Both the position numbers and the translations under genes were made by a program. A stretch of 48,248 nt of DNA from Paracoccaceae bacterium (GTDB taxonomy: Bacteria > Pseudomonadota > Alphaproteobacteria > Rhodobacterales > Rhodobacteraceae). Location: contig WTAL01000029.1 of assembly GCA_013139635.1 (NCBI GenBank), forward strand, positions 1-48,248, written 5' to 3'. The notes beneath the pieces were generated by a model. That model had not been told where the DNA came from, did not search any database, and saw only the letters and a program-made list of their open reading frames with translations. Positions 23,898-32,710 of this stretch are shown here, one piece after another. The stretch's first letter is position 1; each line of letters opens with the position of its first letter.

Positions 23898-23939
23898 TGT
23901 ATACCGCTGATTCGAATAGGCCGAATTGACCCATATCAA
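23898..23939 (-). promoter_or_regulatory. FNR box and -10 element of the predicted sRNA
   Basis: TTGATATGGGTCAA (minus strand, 23939-23926) matches the FNR consensus with one change. TATACA (23903-23898) lies with its centre 32 bp downstream, matching class II FNR promoter geometry and better than the other -10s in this block. The predicted start is near 23891. A short inverted repeat GTTAG-AAC-CTAAC at 23865-23877 lies inside the predicted transcript. Confidence 0.6.
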
Positions 23940-23955
23940 GTAAGTGTTTTTTAAT

Positions 23956-23985
23956 AAAAAAAAGGCCCGGCATTGCTGCCGAGCC
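23956..23985 (-). terminator. Terminator of the ccoNOQP operon
   Basis: On the minus strand GGCTCGGC pairs with GCCGGGCC (one G-U) around a six-base loop and is followed by eight U. It lies 28 bp after the ccoP stop codon. Confidence 0.88.
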
Positions 23986-24012
23986 TTTCAGAAGCCTCAG
24001 TGAGTGGTGCTT

Positions 24013-24882
24013 CTATTCGCCGCCCCCGAGGGAGTGGATATAAACCGCAGCTTGGCGGATTTGGCTTTCAGACAAACGGCCTTCCCAAGCGGGCATAACG
24101 CCGGCACGGGCGAAAGTGACCGTATGGGTCAGGGTTTCTACATCTGAGCCGTAAAGCCAGATAGCGTCTGTCAGGTTCGGCGCGCCAGCAAAGCGGTCGC
24201 CAGTGCCGTCATCCATGTGGCAAGCCGCACAGTTGTCGAGGAACAGCATTTCGTTCTCTTCCGTGGCAACAGCACCGTTAATGCCGGATAGCGAGCCGAC
24301 ATACTCAACAATATCGCCAATTTCCTCTTTGCTGAGGAACTCACCAAACGCCGGCATTTCAGAAATGCGCGTGTCTAGGTTTGTTTCATGGCGAATGCCG
24401 TAGCTGATCGTGGTGTGGATATCCTCAATGGTACCGCCCCAGATCCAGTCATCGTCGATCAAGCTTGGGTAGCCAACAAAACCGTTAGCACCGGCACCGT
24501 GACACTGCGCGCAGAAGGTTTGGAACACCGCCTGGCCACCGTTATAAGCAAAGCCATCAGCCTCGCCGCCAACCAGATCATCAGTAGCGATCTCTGTGAG
24601 GTCCAGCTCGTTGATCCGCGCTACCAATGGTGCATTCATCGCGTCAATCGCCGCAATATCAGCTGCCACTTCACCGCGAGATGAATAGCCAAGCAGGCCC
24701 GGTGTGGCCCCGCCCGGAAGCGGGATAGCCGGGTAAGCAATGACATAGCCAATACCCCAGATGATACAGGCATAAGTTGTCCACAACCACCAACGTGGCA
24801 AGGGGTTGTTAAACTCCTGAATCCCGTCCCACTCATGGCCCGTGGTTTCGACTTCTTGCTTTTCTACAGGTTTTTTAGCCAT
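24013..24882 (-). CDS. ccoP: cbb3 oxidase diheme subunit CcoP, 289 aa
   Basis: An N-terminal helix (WWLWTTYACIIWGIGYVIAY) anchors a periplasmic part with two c-type heme sites, FCAQCHGAGANG and NCAACHMDDGTG, each with CxxCH. Conserved Met ligands appear in ISEMPAFGEFLS and AGVMPAWEGRL. It shuttles electrons to the CcoO/CcoN core. Its ATG overlaps the ccoQ stop codon by one base. Confidence 0.96.
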   Translation of the reverse strand: MAKKPVEKQEVETTGHEWDGIQEFNNPLPRWWLWTTYACIIWGIGYVIAYPAIPLPGGATPGLLGYSSRGEVAADIAAIDAMNAPLVARINELDLTEIATDDLVGGEADGFAYNGGQAVFQTFCAQCHGAGANGFVGYPSLIDDDWIWGGTIEDIHTTISYGIRHETNLDTRISEMPAFGEFLSKEEIGDIVEYVGSLSGINGAVATEENEMLFLDNCAACHMDDGTGDRFAGAPNLTDAIWLYGSDVETLTHTVTFARAGVMPAWEGRLSESQIRQAAVYIHSLGGGE

Positions 24883-25064
24883 TATTTCTCTCCTGACTTG
24901 TCTTCAACCAAGACGTCATCATCTTGCAGCGGCAGGTTACGCAGCCGATCATAGGATTCTTTGGTTCCCGGGCGGAAAGCAAAGAGTGCGATGCCGATAA
25001 AGGTGGCCAGCATTATAAGCATGACCCAGCTATCGGCGAGCTCTCGAAGGAATGTATACATCAT
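24882..25064 (-). CDS. ccoQ: cbb3 oxidase subunit CcoQ, 60 aa
   Basis: A short single-helix protein (WVMLIMLATFIGIALFAFRPG) follows the classic CcoQ position between ccoO and ccoP. CcoQ stabilises CcoP within the complex. Confidence 0.92.
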   Translation of the reverse strand: MMYTFLRELADSWVMLIMLATFIGIALFAFRPGTKESYDRLRNLPLQDDDVLVEDKSGEK

Positions 25065-25070
25065 CCCCTC

Positions 25071-25802
25071 CTAGCGGCTTGCTTCGGGTTCAAAGGTCGA
25101 GAAATCAACCATTGTGCCCAGCACTTGCAGATAAGCGACCAGCGCGTCCATCTGGGTTAGCTCGTCTTGGCCGTCAAAGTTACGGGCCACAACGTTTTCG
25201 CCATATCCGGCGTAAAGGTTGTCGATACCGTCGCTATAAGGGTCAAGCTGCGCCATAAGGTCTTCCTTGGCCGAAGCAATCATGGCTTCGGTGTAAGGCA
25301 CACCCACCATAGCATCAGCGATCAGGCGATCCTCAACAAATTCGATATCAAGTGCTGTGTGCTTCAAGAAGCCATATTCAGGCATGATCGACTCTGGCAC
25401 AACCGAGCGTGGGTCTGTCAGGTGGTCAACGTGCCACTCGTCAGAATAACGGCCACCAACGCGAGCCAAATCAGGGCCTGTGCGCTTGGAGCCCCACTGG
25501 AACGGGTGGTCATAGCGGCTTTCGGCAGCCAATGAATAGTGGCCATAGCGCTCAACTTCGTCGCGCATGGGCCGGATCATTTGGCTGTGGCACACATAGC
25601 AACCCTCGGCGATATAAATATCGCGCCCGGCTAGCTCCAGCGGGGTGTAGGGGCGCATGCCCTCTACGTCCTCGATGGTGTTTTCCAGAAAGAACAGCGG
25701 CACAATTTGCACCAAGCCGCCGATGCTCACAACCACAAGGGAGAGCACCATCAGGAGAGTGGCATTACGTTCAATAACGCCGTGTTTGTCTAAAATTCCC
25801 AT
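25071..25802 (-). CDS. ccoO: cbb3 oxidase monoheme subunit CcoO, 243 aa
   Basis: An N-terminal helix ([20 protein letters not shown]) anchors a periplasmic cytochrome c with one CxxCH ([19 protein letters not shown]). The Met ligand is likely in [11 protein letters not shown]. It lies 11 bp after ccoN. Confidence 0.96.
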   Translation of the reverse strand: MGILDKHGVIERNATLLMVLSLVVVSIGGLVQIVPLFFLENTIEDVEGMRPYTPLELAGRDIYIAEGCYVCHSQMIRPMRDEVERYGHYSLAAESRYDHPFQWGSKRTGPDLARVGGRYSDEWHVDHLTDPRSVVPESIMPEYGFLKHTALDIEFVEDRLIADAMVGVPYTEAMIASAKEDLMAQLDPYSDGIDNLYAGYGENVVARNFDGQDELTQMDALVAYLQVLGTMVDFSTFEPEASR

Positions 25803-25813
25803 AGTCTCTTTCC

Positions 25814-27421
25814 TTATTCAGCTGGAACCGCAGCGGAAGCTTTTATTGGCGTTGCATCGCCAGCCCCCACCATGGTCATCCGAAGGTTATATGCCATGAT
25901 CAGAGCGCCGGTGAGGTAGAACAAACCACCTGTGCCGCGAATGATCAGAAGCGAGTATTTAGCCACAACTGTGTCTGAGAAGGCATTCACAAGGAAGCCC
26001 TGCGCATCAACTTCGCGCCACATTAGGCCTTCCATGATGCCCGAAACCCACATGGATGATGCGTAAAGCACGATACCAATGGTGGCGAGCCAGAAGTGGT
26101 AGTTAACCAGCTTCATGGAATAGAGCCGCTCACGGAACCACAAGCGTGGAACCAAGAAGTAGAGCGCACCAAACGAGATCATCCCGTTCCAGCCCAAAGC
26201 ACCGGAGTGCACGTGGCCAATGGTCCAGTCTGTATAGTGGCTGAGCGAGTTCACCGCTTTAATCGCCATCATCGGCCCTTCAAAGGTCGACATGCCGTAA
26301 AACGCGATAGACACAACCATGATCCGCAACACCGCATCGGTGCGGAGTTTATCCCACGCGCCAGAGAGCGTCATCAAACCGTTGATCATACCACCCCATG
26401 AAGGCATCCAGAGGATGATCGACATCACCATACCCAGCGTTTGCGCCCAGTCAGGCAGCGCTGTGTAGTGCAGGTGGTGTGGGCCAGCCCAGATATAAAG
26501 GAAGATCAGCGCCCAGAAGTGAACAATTGAAAGCTTATAAGAGAAAACAGGGCGGTTCGCCTGCTTTGGCACGAAGTAGTACATCATGCCCAAGAAACCC
26601 GCTGTGAGGAAGAAGCCCACGGCGTTGTGGCCATACCACCACTGGGTCATCGCATCTTGCACGCCCGAGAACAGTGAAACCGACTTGGAGCCGAAGATCG
26701 ACACCGGAACGGCCAGATTGTTAACGATGTGCAACATAGCGATGGTGATGATGAAAGCGAGGTAGAACCAGTTGGCCACATAGATATGCGGCTCCTTGCG
26801 CTTATAGATCGTACCAGCAAATACCATAAGGTAAGCCACCCAAACGATGGTCAACCATAGGTCGATATACCACTCAGGCTCTGCATATTCACGGCTTTGG
26901 CTCGCGCCCAGCACGTAGCTAAGGGCCGCCAAAACGATAAACAGCTGGTAACCCCAGAACACAAACCATGCCAGATTGCCGCCAAACAAGCGCGCCGCCG
27001 AGGTGCGCTGCACCACGTAGAACGATGTGGCGATCAGGGCGTTACCGCCAAAAGCAAAGATCACGGCAGAGGTATGCAACGGGCGTAAACGGCCAAAGTT
27101 CAGGTAAGGCCCTGTCCATTCCGTAAGGTTCATCGCCGGAAAGGCGAGCTCAAACGCGATCCAAACGCCAACGGTAAAACCGGTGATGCCCCAGAACACG
27201 GTGGCAATAACGCCCGCCCGCACAACGCCGTCCATATAGCCGGTTTCAGCCGGTACAGGTGCATTTCCGATTTTGCCGATTTCGCGGATAAACAGGTATC
27301 CGGCCCACAGGATGATAACAATCGCACTAACCTGATAAGACAGGTCCCGCGCGAAATTTGTCGCGAATGCCGCAGCGAGGACAATGACCCCGAGCAGAAC
27401 CGCTTTTATGATATGTTGCAT
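25814..27421 (-). CDS. ccoN: cbb3 oxidase catalytic subunit CcoN, 535 aa
   Basis: The heme-copper oxidase core subunit has about twelve helices with His ligands in regions such as [27 protein letters not shown] and [13 protein letters not shown]. The high oxygen affinity supports respiration in low oxygen. It is the first gene of ccoNOQP; an FNR box lies 85-98 bp upstream of its ATG. Confidence 0.97.
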   Translation of the reverse strand: MQHIIKAVLLGVIVLAAAFATNFARDLSYQVSAIVIILWAGYLFIREIGKIGNAPVPAETGYMDGVVRAGVIATVFWGITGFTVGVWIAFELAFPAMNLTEWTGPYLNFGRLRPLHTSAVIFAFGGNALIATSFYVVQRTSAARLFGGNLAWFVFWGYQLFIVLAALSYVLGASQSREYAEPEWYIDLWLTIVWVAYLMVFAGTIYKRKEPHIYVANWFYLAFIITIAMLHIVNNLAVPVSIFGSKSVSLFSGVQDAMTQWWYGHNAVGFFLTAGFLGMMYYFVPKQANRPVFSYKLSIVHFWALIFLYIWAGPHHLHYTALPDWAQTLGMVMSIILWMPSWGGMINGLMTLSGAWDKLRTDAVLRIMVVSIAFYGMSTFEGPMMAIKAVNSLSHYTDWTIGHVHSGALGWNGMISFGALYFLVPRLWFRERLYSMKLVNYHFWLATIGIVLYASSMWVSGIMEGLMWREVDAQGFLVNAFSDTVVAKYSLLIIRGTGGLFYLTGALIMAYNLRMTMVGAGDATPIKASAAVPAE

Positions 27422-27505
27422 ATTTACGCCCTCATTGCAGAATCGGGCAGATAGAATCCGCCCGTTATTATGGTTGGGTAGTGCTGCATCAAGCTTAATA
27501 CAACA

Positions 27506-27519
27506 TTGATCTACGTCAA
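27506..27519 (-). promoter_or_regulatory. FNR box upstream of ccoN
   Basis: TTGATCTACGTCAA matches the FNR consensus with one mismatch. The predicted class II start is near 27471, leaving a leader of about 50 nt before ccoN; the -10 at that spacing is weak. Confidence 0.65.
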
Positions 27520-27542
27520 GTTACGGATCTAATTTACATTAT

Positions 27543-28292
27543 TTAGCTGATAAATCCACCGTCGGAATCATCCGAGGCTTCATCTAGCAGGCGCACATAA
27601 TCCGGCACGCGGATATGGCGGGCGTCTTCCATATGGATCACGCCTGATTTTTTAAGCGCTGAAAACTGGCGGCTTACGGTCTCGATCGTAAGGCCCAAAT
27701 AGTCCGCCATGGCCTCACGGGTAAGCGGAACTTCAAAGCGCAGGCCATCGCCGAGCTTCTCGTGGCTGAGTTCGGAGCCACGACGGGCAAAAATCACAAG
27801 CATACTTGCGATTTTCTCACGTGCAGTCTTGCGCCCCAGCAGCAGCATCCACTCGCGCGCCGAGTCCAGCTCGTCCATGGTCATGTCGAGCAATCGGCGC
27901 TCAAGGGCGGGGGTTTCATCAATCAGGTTATTGAATTTATCGACCCGAAAATGGCAGACCATAACCTCGTTTGCGGCCACCACATCATAGGGTGCCACCT
28001 TGCGCCCGGGCCGGCCAATAAAATCAGACGGCAGCAAAAGCCCCACCATTTGGCGGCGTCCGTCAGGCAGGCTGCGTGATAGTGTCGCCACACCATAAAC
28101 CACCGAGCCTATGAGCGGCATTTCTTCGCCAGCCCACACAATCGTCTCGCCCGATTGGTAGGTTTTGTAAGATTTGATGTCGTCGAGCTGCTCTAGTTCC
28201 GGTGGCTCACAATAGGCACAGATGGCACGGTGCCGGATAGGGCAATCCCCGCAGCGCATATTTGCTTCAATTTTCGGCACCAAGTGGGGCAT
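27543..28292 (-). CDS. fnrL: FnrL-type oxygen-sensing Crp/Fnr regulator, 249 aa
   Basis: The N-terminal cysteine cluster (CGDCPIRHRAICAYC, Cys at 14, 17, 25, 28) can ligate the oxygen-labile [4Fe-4S] cluster with a further Cys in EVMVCHFRVDKF. A cNMP-binding-like domain and a C-terminal HTH follow (EAMADYLGLTIETVSRQFSAL, with the ETVSRQ recognition helix of FNR). It should activate microaerobic genes when oxygen is low. A minus-strand CATAAT (28317-28322) lies just downstream of an FNR box, consistent with autorepression. Confidence 0.92.
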   Translation of the reverse strand: MPHLVPKIEANMRCGDCPIRHRAICAYCEPPELEQLDDIKSYKTYQSGETIVWAGEEMPLIGSVVYGVATLSRSLPDGRRQMVGLLLPSDFIGRPGRKVAPYDVVAANEVMVCHFRVDKFNNLIDETPALERRLLDMTMDELDSAREWMLLLGRKTAREKIASMLVIFARRGSELSHEKLGDGLRFEVPLTREAMADYLGLTIETVSRQFSALKKSGVIHMEDARHIRVPDYVRLLDEASDDSDGGFIS

Positions 28293-28328
28293 AGGCCAGC
28301 CTACCTTTGGGGGTAAATTATGTCCACC

Positions 28329-28342
28329 TTGATCTCGATCAA
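28329..28342 (+). promoter_or_regulatory. FNR box between divergent fnrL and hemN
   Basis: TTGATCTCGATCAA is a perfect FNR consensus. Its centre is 41.5 bp from the hemN ATG at 28377 and about 43.5 bp from the fnrL ATG at 28292. Class II spacing would start hemN transcription at or within two bases of its ATG. Confidence 0.8.
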
Positions 28343-28376
28343 GGATTCCCGCCTTATATCCGAATATGCGATCAAG

Positions 28377-29732
28377 ATGACAGACCTAAATGCGCTCTCC
28401 GAAGCTGGACTTTTTGATAAAAACGTCCCACGCTACACCAGCTACCCAACCGCACCGCATTTCCATGCAGATGTCGGCGGGCCAGAATTTACCTATTGGC
28501 TGGAAACGCTAGACACCGAAAAGCCGGTTTCGCTCTATATACACATCCCGTTTTGTGAGCGGCTCTGCTGGTTTTGCGCCTGCCGCACCCAAGGGGTAAC
28601 GACGCTAAGCCCGGTGGAAGCCTATGTAGATGTGCTGCTCGAAGAAATCGCGATGTTTAAGGCCACACGGCCCGAGGGCCTAAAGCTTGGGCGCTTGCAT
28701 TTCGGCGGCGGCTCTCCCACGATTTTGACGCCCGCGTTGATAGACAAGCTAATGGCCGCCATTCTGGATTCCACCCCGTTTGATACGGATTACGAATTTT
28801 CGGTCGAGATCGACCCCACCGCCTGCAACGATGCCAAAATCGAGGCCTTTGCCCGTGGCGGCATGAACCGCGCCAGCATTGGCGTGCAAGACTTTAACCC
28901 CAAAGTGCAGGAGGCCATTGGCCGCCCGCAAACCTATGAATTGACCCGTGATACGGTGGAATCTTTGCGCCGCCATGGTATCAACTCCGTGAATATCGAC
29001 ATGGTATACGGCTTGCCCTTTCAGGGCTTGGACGAACTGAAAAACACGGTTGAACTTGTGCTATCCCTCACGCCCGACCGCGTAGCGCTATTTGGCTACG
29101 CCCACGTACCGTGGATGGCCAAGCGGCAAAAGATGATCGATGAGGACAGCCTACCCGGCGCGCATGAGCGCTTTGAGCAAGCCGAAGTTGCCGCGCAAAT
29201 GTTTGCAAACAGCGGCATGGACGTGATCGGTATAGACCACTTTGCCAAGCCTTCAGACAGCCTCGCCATTGCCGCTCGCAATGGCCATTTGCGGCGTAAC
29301 TTCCAAGGCTATACCGATGATCGCTGCATCGCTTTAATCGGCCTCGGCGCGTCGTCAATTTCGCGGTTTCCGCAGGGTTATATCCAAAACAACGCGGCGA
29401 CCACAAACTATATCAAATCCATCACCTCGGGTGATTGGTCTGCCGCCAAGGGCTTTTCTCTTGGTATTGCCGACCAAGTGCGCGCACGCGCAATTGAAAC
29501 CCTTATGTGTGATTTTGAGATCGACCTTCAGGCGCTCACCGCGACCTATGGCGATTTTGCTAAGCCGGTGCAGGCAGATTGCAAGCGCCTGGCCAAAGAT
29601 TACCAAGGGTTTGCTTCGCTCATCAATAACCGCTTTGTAATATTGCCCGAGGGCCGCTCCCTGACCCGCATCATCGCATCTGGACTTGATGCTTTTAACG
29701 CCCCGAACCACCGCCACTCTAGCGCTATCTAA
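28377..29732 (+). CDS. hemN: Oxygen-independent coproporphyrinogen III dehydrogenase, 451 aa
   Basis: The radical-SAM enzyme converts coproporphyrinogen III to protoporphyrinogen IX without oxygen. Evidence: the N-terminus NVPRYTSYPTAPHF, the SAM cluster Cys in PFCERLCWFCACRTQG (CxxxCxxC), LHFGGGSPT and MVYGLPFQGLD. The ATG at 28377 is preferred to an upstream frame from 28320, which would run through the FNR box. The proposed start is close to leaderless. Confidence 0.94.
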   Translation: MTDLNALSEAGLFDKNVPRYTSYPTAPHFHADVGGPEFTYWLETLDTEKPVSLYIHIPFCERLCWFCACRTQGVTTLSPVEAYVDVLLEEIAMFKATRPEGLKLGRLHFGGGSPTILTPALIDKLMAAILDSTPFDTDYEFSVEIDPTACNDAKIEAFARGGMNRASIGVQDFNPKVQEAIGRPQTYELTRDTVESLRRHGINSVNIDMVYGLPFQGLDELKNTVELVLSLTPDRVALFGYAHVPWMAKRQKMIDEDSLPGAHERFEQAEVAAQMFANSGMDVIGIDHFAKPSDSLAIAARNGHLRRNFQGYTDDRCIALIGLGASSISRFPQGYIQNNAATTNYIKSITSGDWSAAKGFSLGIADQVRARAIETLMCDFEIDLQALTATYGDFAKPVQADCKRLAKDYQGFASLINNRFVILPEGRSLTRIIASGLDAFNAPNHRHSSAI

Positions 29733-29858
29733 CAGGAAAAATGCGAGCGGATTACCCCATTGCCTTTAGGTATTCCTGTATAGCCCTGCACACAGGCAAC
29801 ATGCTAACTTTACACTATCATATTGATATTGCCCATTAAACTCTCCAACTATTGAGTA

Positions 29859-29876
29859 TACTAACCTAGGTTAGTA
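29859..29876. repeat. 18-bp perfect palindrome
   Basis: TACTAACCTAGGTTAGTA is perfectly self-complementary. It lies in a 505-bp gene-free gap (29733-30237) that otherwise holds only short open frames without support. It may be an operator or a cruciform. Confidence 0.6.
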
Positions 29877-29961
29877 GTTATTCAAAATGCGGAATGCGTA
29901 TGTGGCAAGCACCCGCTAAATGAGGGTGCAAAATTGCAATAAAGGGAGTGTCCGAAAGCCC

Positions 29962-30002
29962 TGCAAGGGGTGAAGCCTCTTGGGGAGGCTGCACCCCTCG
30001 CA
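29962..30002. repeat. Long hairpin in the hemN-glpR gap
   Basis: A nested stem uses TGC/GCA, AGGGGTG/CACCCCT and GCCTC/GAGGC, with small internal loops. It is followed by GAAAAAAGG, not a T-run, on the plus strand. It could be a REP-like element or the 3' structure of an undescribed transcript. Confidence 0.5.
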
Positions 30003-30210
30003 GAAAAAAGGCGTGCTCTAGGCCCAACAAGAACCCGCCAGCTTTCTTCAACGAAGCCATGCTTCGATGGGTGTATATGCAGGTATACTGCCACCAACGT
30101 CAACGACTATTTTCTGTTTTTTTCGCTAATGTACGTTTGGAGCACCTCACAAGAGGGGCTTAGAAATCACTGTTGTTTCGCGCGCTGATATGCCCTAAAA
30201 GCGCCCATAA

Positions 30211-30226
30211 CGAACATTTGCGAACA
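30211..30226 (+). promoter_or_regulatory. Possible GlpR operator upstream of the DeoR-type regulator
   Basis: CGAACA is repeated at 30211 and 30226 ends (30211-30216, 30221-30226) with a period of ten bases, within ATAACGAACATTTGCGAAC. The ATAACGAACATTT half-site resembles GlpR operators. The repeat lies 12-27 bp before the ATG, suggesting autoregulation. Confidence 0.35.
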
Positions 30227-30237
30227 CGGAATCCTGC

Positions 30238-30999
30238 ATGGCCCAGAACCTTCGACATGATGAAATTCTAAGTATCGCGCGTGACTTGGGTAAAGTTACG
30301 GTCGACGGGTTGAGCCGCGAGTTTGAGGTGACGGCGCAGACGATCCGGCGCGACCTCAGTGAACTTTGCGAAATGGGCCACCTGACGCGGGTGCATGGCG
30401 GAGCTATCCCGCCTTCCAGCGTCATTAATCCCGGCTATGAAGAGCGCTCTCTGCTGGCCGTGCCAGAAAAAGAGGCCATGGCCGCGCTCTGTGCCAGCAA
30501 AATTCCCGACGGGGCGTCAATTTTCCTGAATATCGGCACCACCACTGAAGCCGTGGCGCGCGCCTTACTGAACCATAAAAACCTGATGGTGATTACCAAT
30601 AACTTTAACGTCGCCAAAATCCTGTCTACATCCCCCCATTCTGAGGTGATCGTGACCGGCGGGGTGCTGCGCCGCTCTGATGGCGGGCTGGTGGGCGATG
30701 TGGCGACAGAAATTATCCGGCAATTCAGGGCTGATTACGCGGTGATCGGCATCGCCGCCATTGCCTCTGACGGTACCCTTCTAGACCACGACTTCCGTGA
30801 GGTGCGCGTAACGCAAGCGATTATTGAAAACGCCCGACAAGCCTTCCTGATGGCCGACGAAATCAAATATAACCGCCGCGCCCCTGTGCGTATTGCCGGC
30901 CTTGCCGATATGGATGCGTTTTTTACCGATAGCCCGCCGCCTGCCCGCATTCAAAAGCTGTGTGATGACAGCGAAGTGGCGGTGTATATCGCTAAATAG
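30238..30999 (+). CDS. DeoR/GlpR-family transcription regulator, 253 aa
   Basis: An N-terminal winged HTH (VTVDGLSREFEVTAQTIRRDL, typical DeoR signature) is followed by a sugar-phosphate sensing domain with GTTTEAVARAL and GGVLRRSDGGLVG. It resembles GlpR, which senses glycerol 3-phosphate, but the effector is not proven. It is convergent with the HAD gene, overlapping by eight bases, next to a phosphonate-type importer. Confidence 0.85.
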   Translation: MAQNLRHDEILSIARDLGKVTVDGLSREFEVTAQTIRRDLSELCEMGHLTRVHGGAIPPSSVINPGYEERSLLAVPEKEAMAALCASKIPDGASIFLNIGTTTEAVARALLNHKNLMVITNNFNVAKILSTSPHSEVIVTGGVLRRSDGGLVGDVATEIIRQFRADYAVIGIAAIASDGTLLDHDFREVRVTQAIIENARQAFLMADEIKYNRRAPVRIAGLADMDAFFTDSPPPARIQKLCDDSEVAVYIAK

Positions 31000-31885
31000 T
31001 TGGGGTTATATAATCCGGCGCAATGCCGGATTTTTCAATATATGGCAGCACATCCGCGCCCCTAAACATCCCGTGATTTTCAACAAGCAGTGTTTTGAAG
31101 CCCGCGGCGGCCCCTCCCAGAATATCGGTGTGCAGCGTGTCTCCGATCATCAGCACCCGTTCGGGTGGCACATCGGCAAAACGGCGCGCGGCCTCAGCAA
31201 ACATCCCGCCAAATGGCTTACCGAAAAACTGTGGCTCGAGGCCGATTTTATCGGCTAGCCAATGGGCATAAAGCCCCGGTTGCAGGCTAAATCCGTGCTC
31301 GTAGGGGGCCACGAGATCAGGGTTGCCAACCAGCACGGGGCGCGGATGCGCGCGCAGGGTTTCCACCAGCATGGCTTGGCGTTCATCATTCCAAATCTGG
31401 CTACCGAGCAGCAAGAAACCCTCAGCTCTGACGTAAGTTTCAGGCGCATCTTCCAGCAGGTCAAATCTCACGCCCAGCCCTTCAAATGAAGCGTTTTTCG
31501 GGGCCATTGCGGCCCAGTGAATATTGGGGACGGCGGCCAGATGCACGGCTAGCGCGTCGCGGCTAGAAATCACATCTTCTGCCGCGAAATTGAAGCCGTA
31601 TTGCCGGTATTTTGGCAGCCGATCAGAGGCCGGGAAACTGGCTCCGTTGGTGAGCACCAAGGCGCGCTTGCCCATGGATTGCAGGGCAGCCACGCGCGCA
31701 GGTGCACTGGCAATCGGAGTGGTACCCACGTTTAGCACGCCATACGCGTCAAACAGGAACACATCAAAATCTTCAGCCAGCGCGCCAAGGTTTGGCACGC
31801 GCTTACACGCCCCGCGCGCGTTAGACGCGGGCAAGCGTTTGCGCACATTCTCATATTGCGCAAACGCCCAGTTTGTATCGGTCAT
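30992..31885 (-). CDS. TIGR01459-type HAD superfamily hydrolase, 297 aa
   Basis: HAD motif I is FDAYGVLNVG, with a Tyr where classical phosphatases have the second Asp (DxD); motif II is LTNGAS, the Lys is in QFFGKPFGGMF and motif IV is MIGDTLHTDILGG. The alteration is common in this subfamily and may reduce or change phosphatase activity. It is the last gene of the phnDCEE operon, nine bases after phnE2. A role in handling phosphonate or a phospho-ester product is inferred. Confidence 0.82.
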   Translation of the reverse strand: MTDTNWAFAQYENVRKRLPASNARGACKRVPNLGALAEDFDVFLFDAYGVLNVGTTPIASAPARVAALQSMGKRALVLTNGASFPASDRLPKYRQYGFNFAAEDVISSRDALAVHLAAVPNIHWAAMAPKNASFEGLGVRFDLLEDAPETYVRAEGFLLLGSQIWNDERQAMLVETLRAHPRPVLVGNPDLVAPYEHGFSLQPGLYAHWLADKIGLEPQFFGKPFGGMFAEAARRFADVPPERVLMIGDTLHTDILGGAAAGFKTLLVENHGMFRGADVLPYIEKSGIAPDYITPTI

Positions 31886-31894
31886 GAAACCCTC

Positions 31895-32710
31895 TTAGAT
31901 AATCGCGCCGCGCACTTTGGCAGAAACCCACTCGCCAATAACGACGGCCACCAGAATAACCAGCAAGATAAGGCTCACCTTAGGCCATGCCAGCACATTA
32001 AGCGAGGATTGCAGCGCAAGGCCAATACCGCCCGCACCCACAAGGCCAAGCACGGTGCTTTCGCGAATGTTGATATCCCAGCGGAACACAGCAATGCCAG
32101 CAAACGCGGGCATGATTTGCGGCACAATACCGTAAGCCATCACCTGCATCGGCGAGGCCCCCGTGGCTTTTATCGCTTCAACCTGCACCACGTTAATCTC
32201 TTCAATGGCTTCATAAAGCAACTTGGCGCAAAACCCGATGGAGCGGATAGAGATGGCAATAAGCCCCGCCAGCACCCCCGGCCCCACGATAGAAACCAGC
32301 AGCAAAGCCCAGATAAGCGAGTTCACCGAGCGGGTGGATACGATGATAAGCAGCGCGATGGGGCGAACAAGAACCTTGCTTGGGGTGGTGTTGCGCGCAG
32401 CCAGAAAGGCGACGGGCACGGCCATAACAAGCGAGAAAAACGTACCAAGGGTGGCAATCGCCAATGTATCCCAAATCGGCCGGCCCAGCTCAAAGACAAA
32501 GCTCCAGGCTGGCGGCGTGGCCCGCCCCGCAATATCGGCGACGACTTCACCAACATTGTCCATCATAAACCAAAGCGTATTATCGGAGATTTCTTTCCAA
32601 GAAAAAATGAATGCCGCTAGCCCAACCAGCCACGCGCCCCAGCGGATAAGCTGGGATTTTGTGGTGCGAACTTGCCAAATTTTCCGGCCATCTTTTTCTA
32701 ACGTTGGCAT
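31895..32710 (-). CDS. phnE: Phosphonate-type ABC transporter permease, second PhnE, 271 aa
   Basis: Five to six helices and the EAA loop EAIKATGASPMQVMAYGIVPQI mark a PhnE permease. It overlaps the other phnE by one base and belongs to phnD-C-E-E. Confidence 0.88.
   Translation of the reverse strand: MPTLEKDGRKIWQVRTTKSQLIRWGAWLVGLAAFIFSWKEISDNTLWFMMDNVGEVVADIAGRATPPAWSFVFELGRPIWDTLAIATLGTFFSLVMAVPVAFLAARNTTPSKVLVRPIALLIIVSTRSVNSLIWALLLVSIVGPGVLAGLIAISIRSIGFCAKLLYEAIEEINVVQVEAIKATGASPMQVMAYGIVPQIMPAFAGIAVFRWDINIRESTVLGLVGAGGIGLALQSSLNVLAWPKVSLILLVILVAVVIGEWVSAKVRGAII

Noticed and set aside
29882-30188. Several 60-73-codon frames in the hemN-glpR gap
   Set aside because: They overlap one another on both strands, lack ribosome sites and cross the long hairpin.
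31856-32620. A 254-codon plus-strand open frame over phnE
   Set aside because: It is the shadow of phnE2 on the other strand and rich in His/Arg/Asn without domains.
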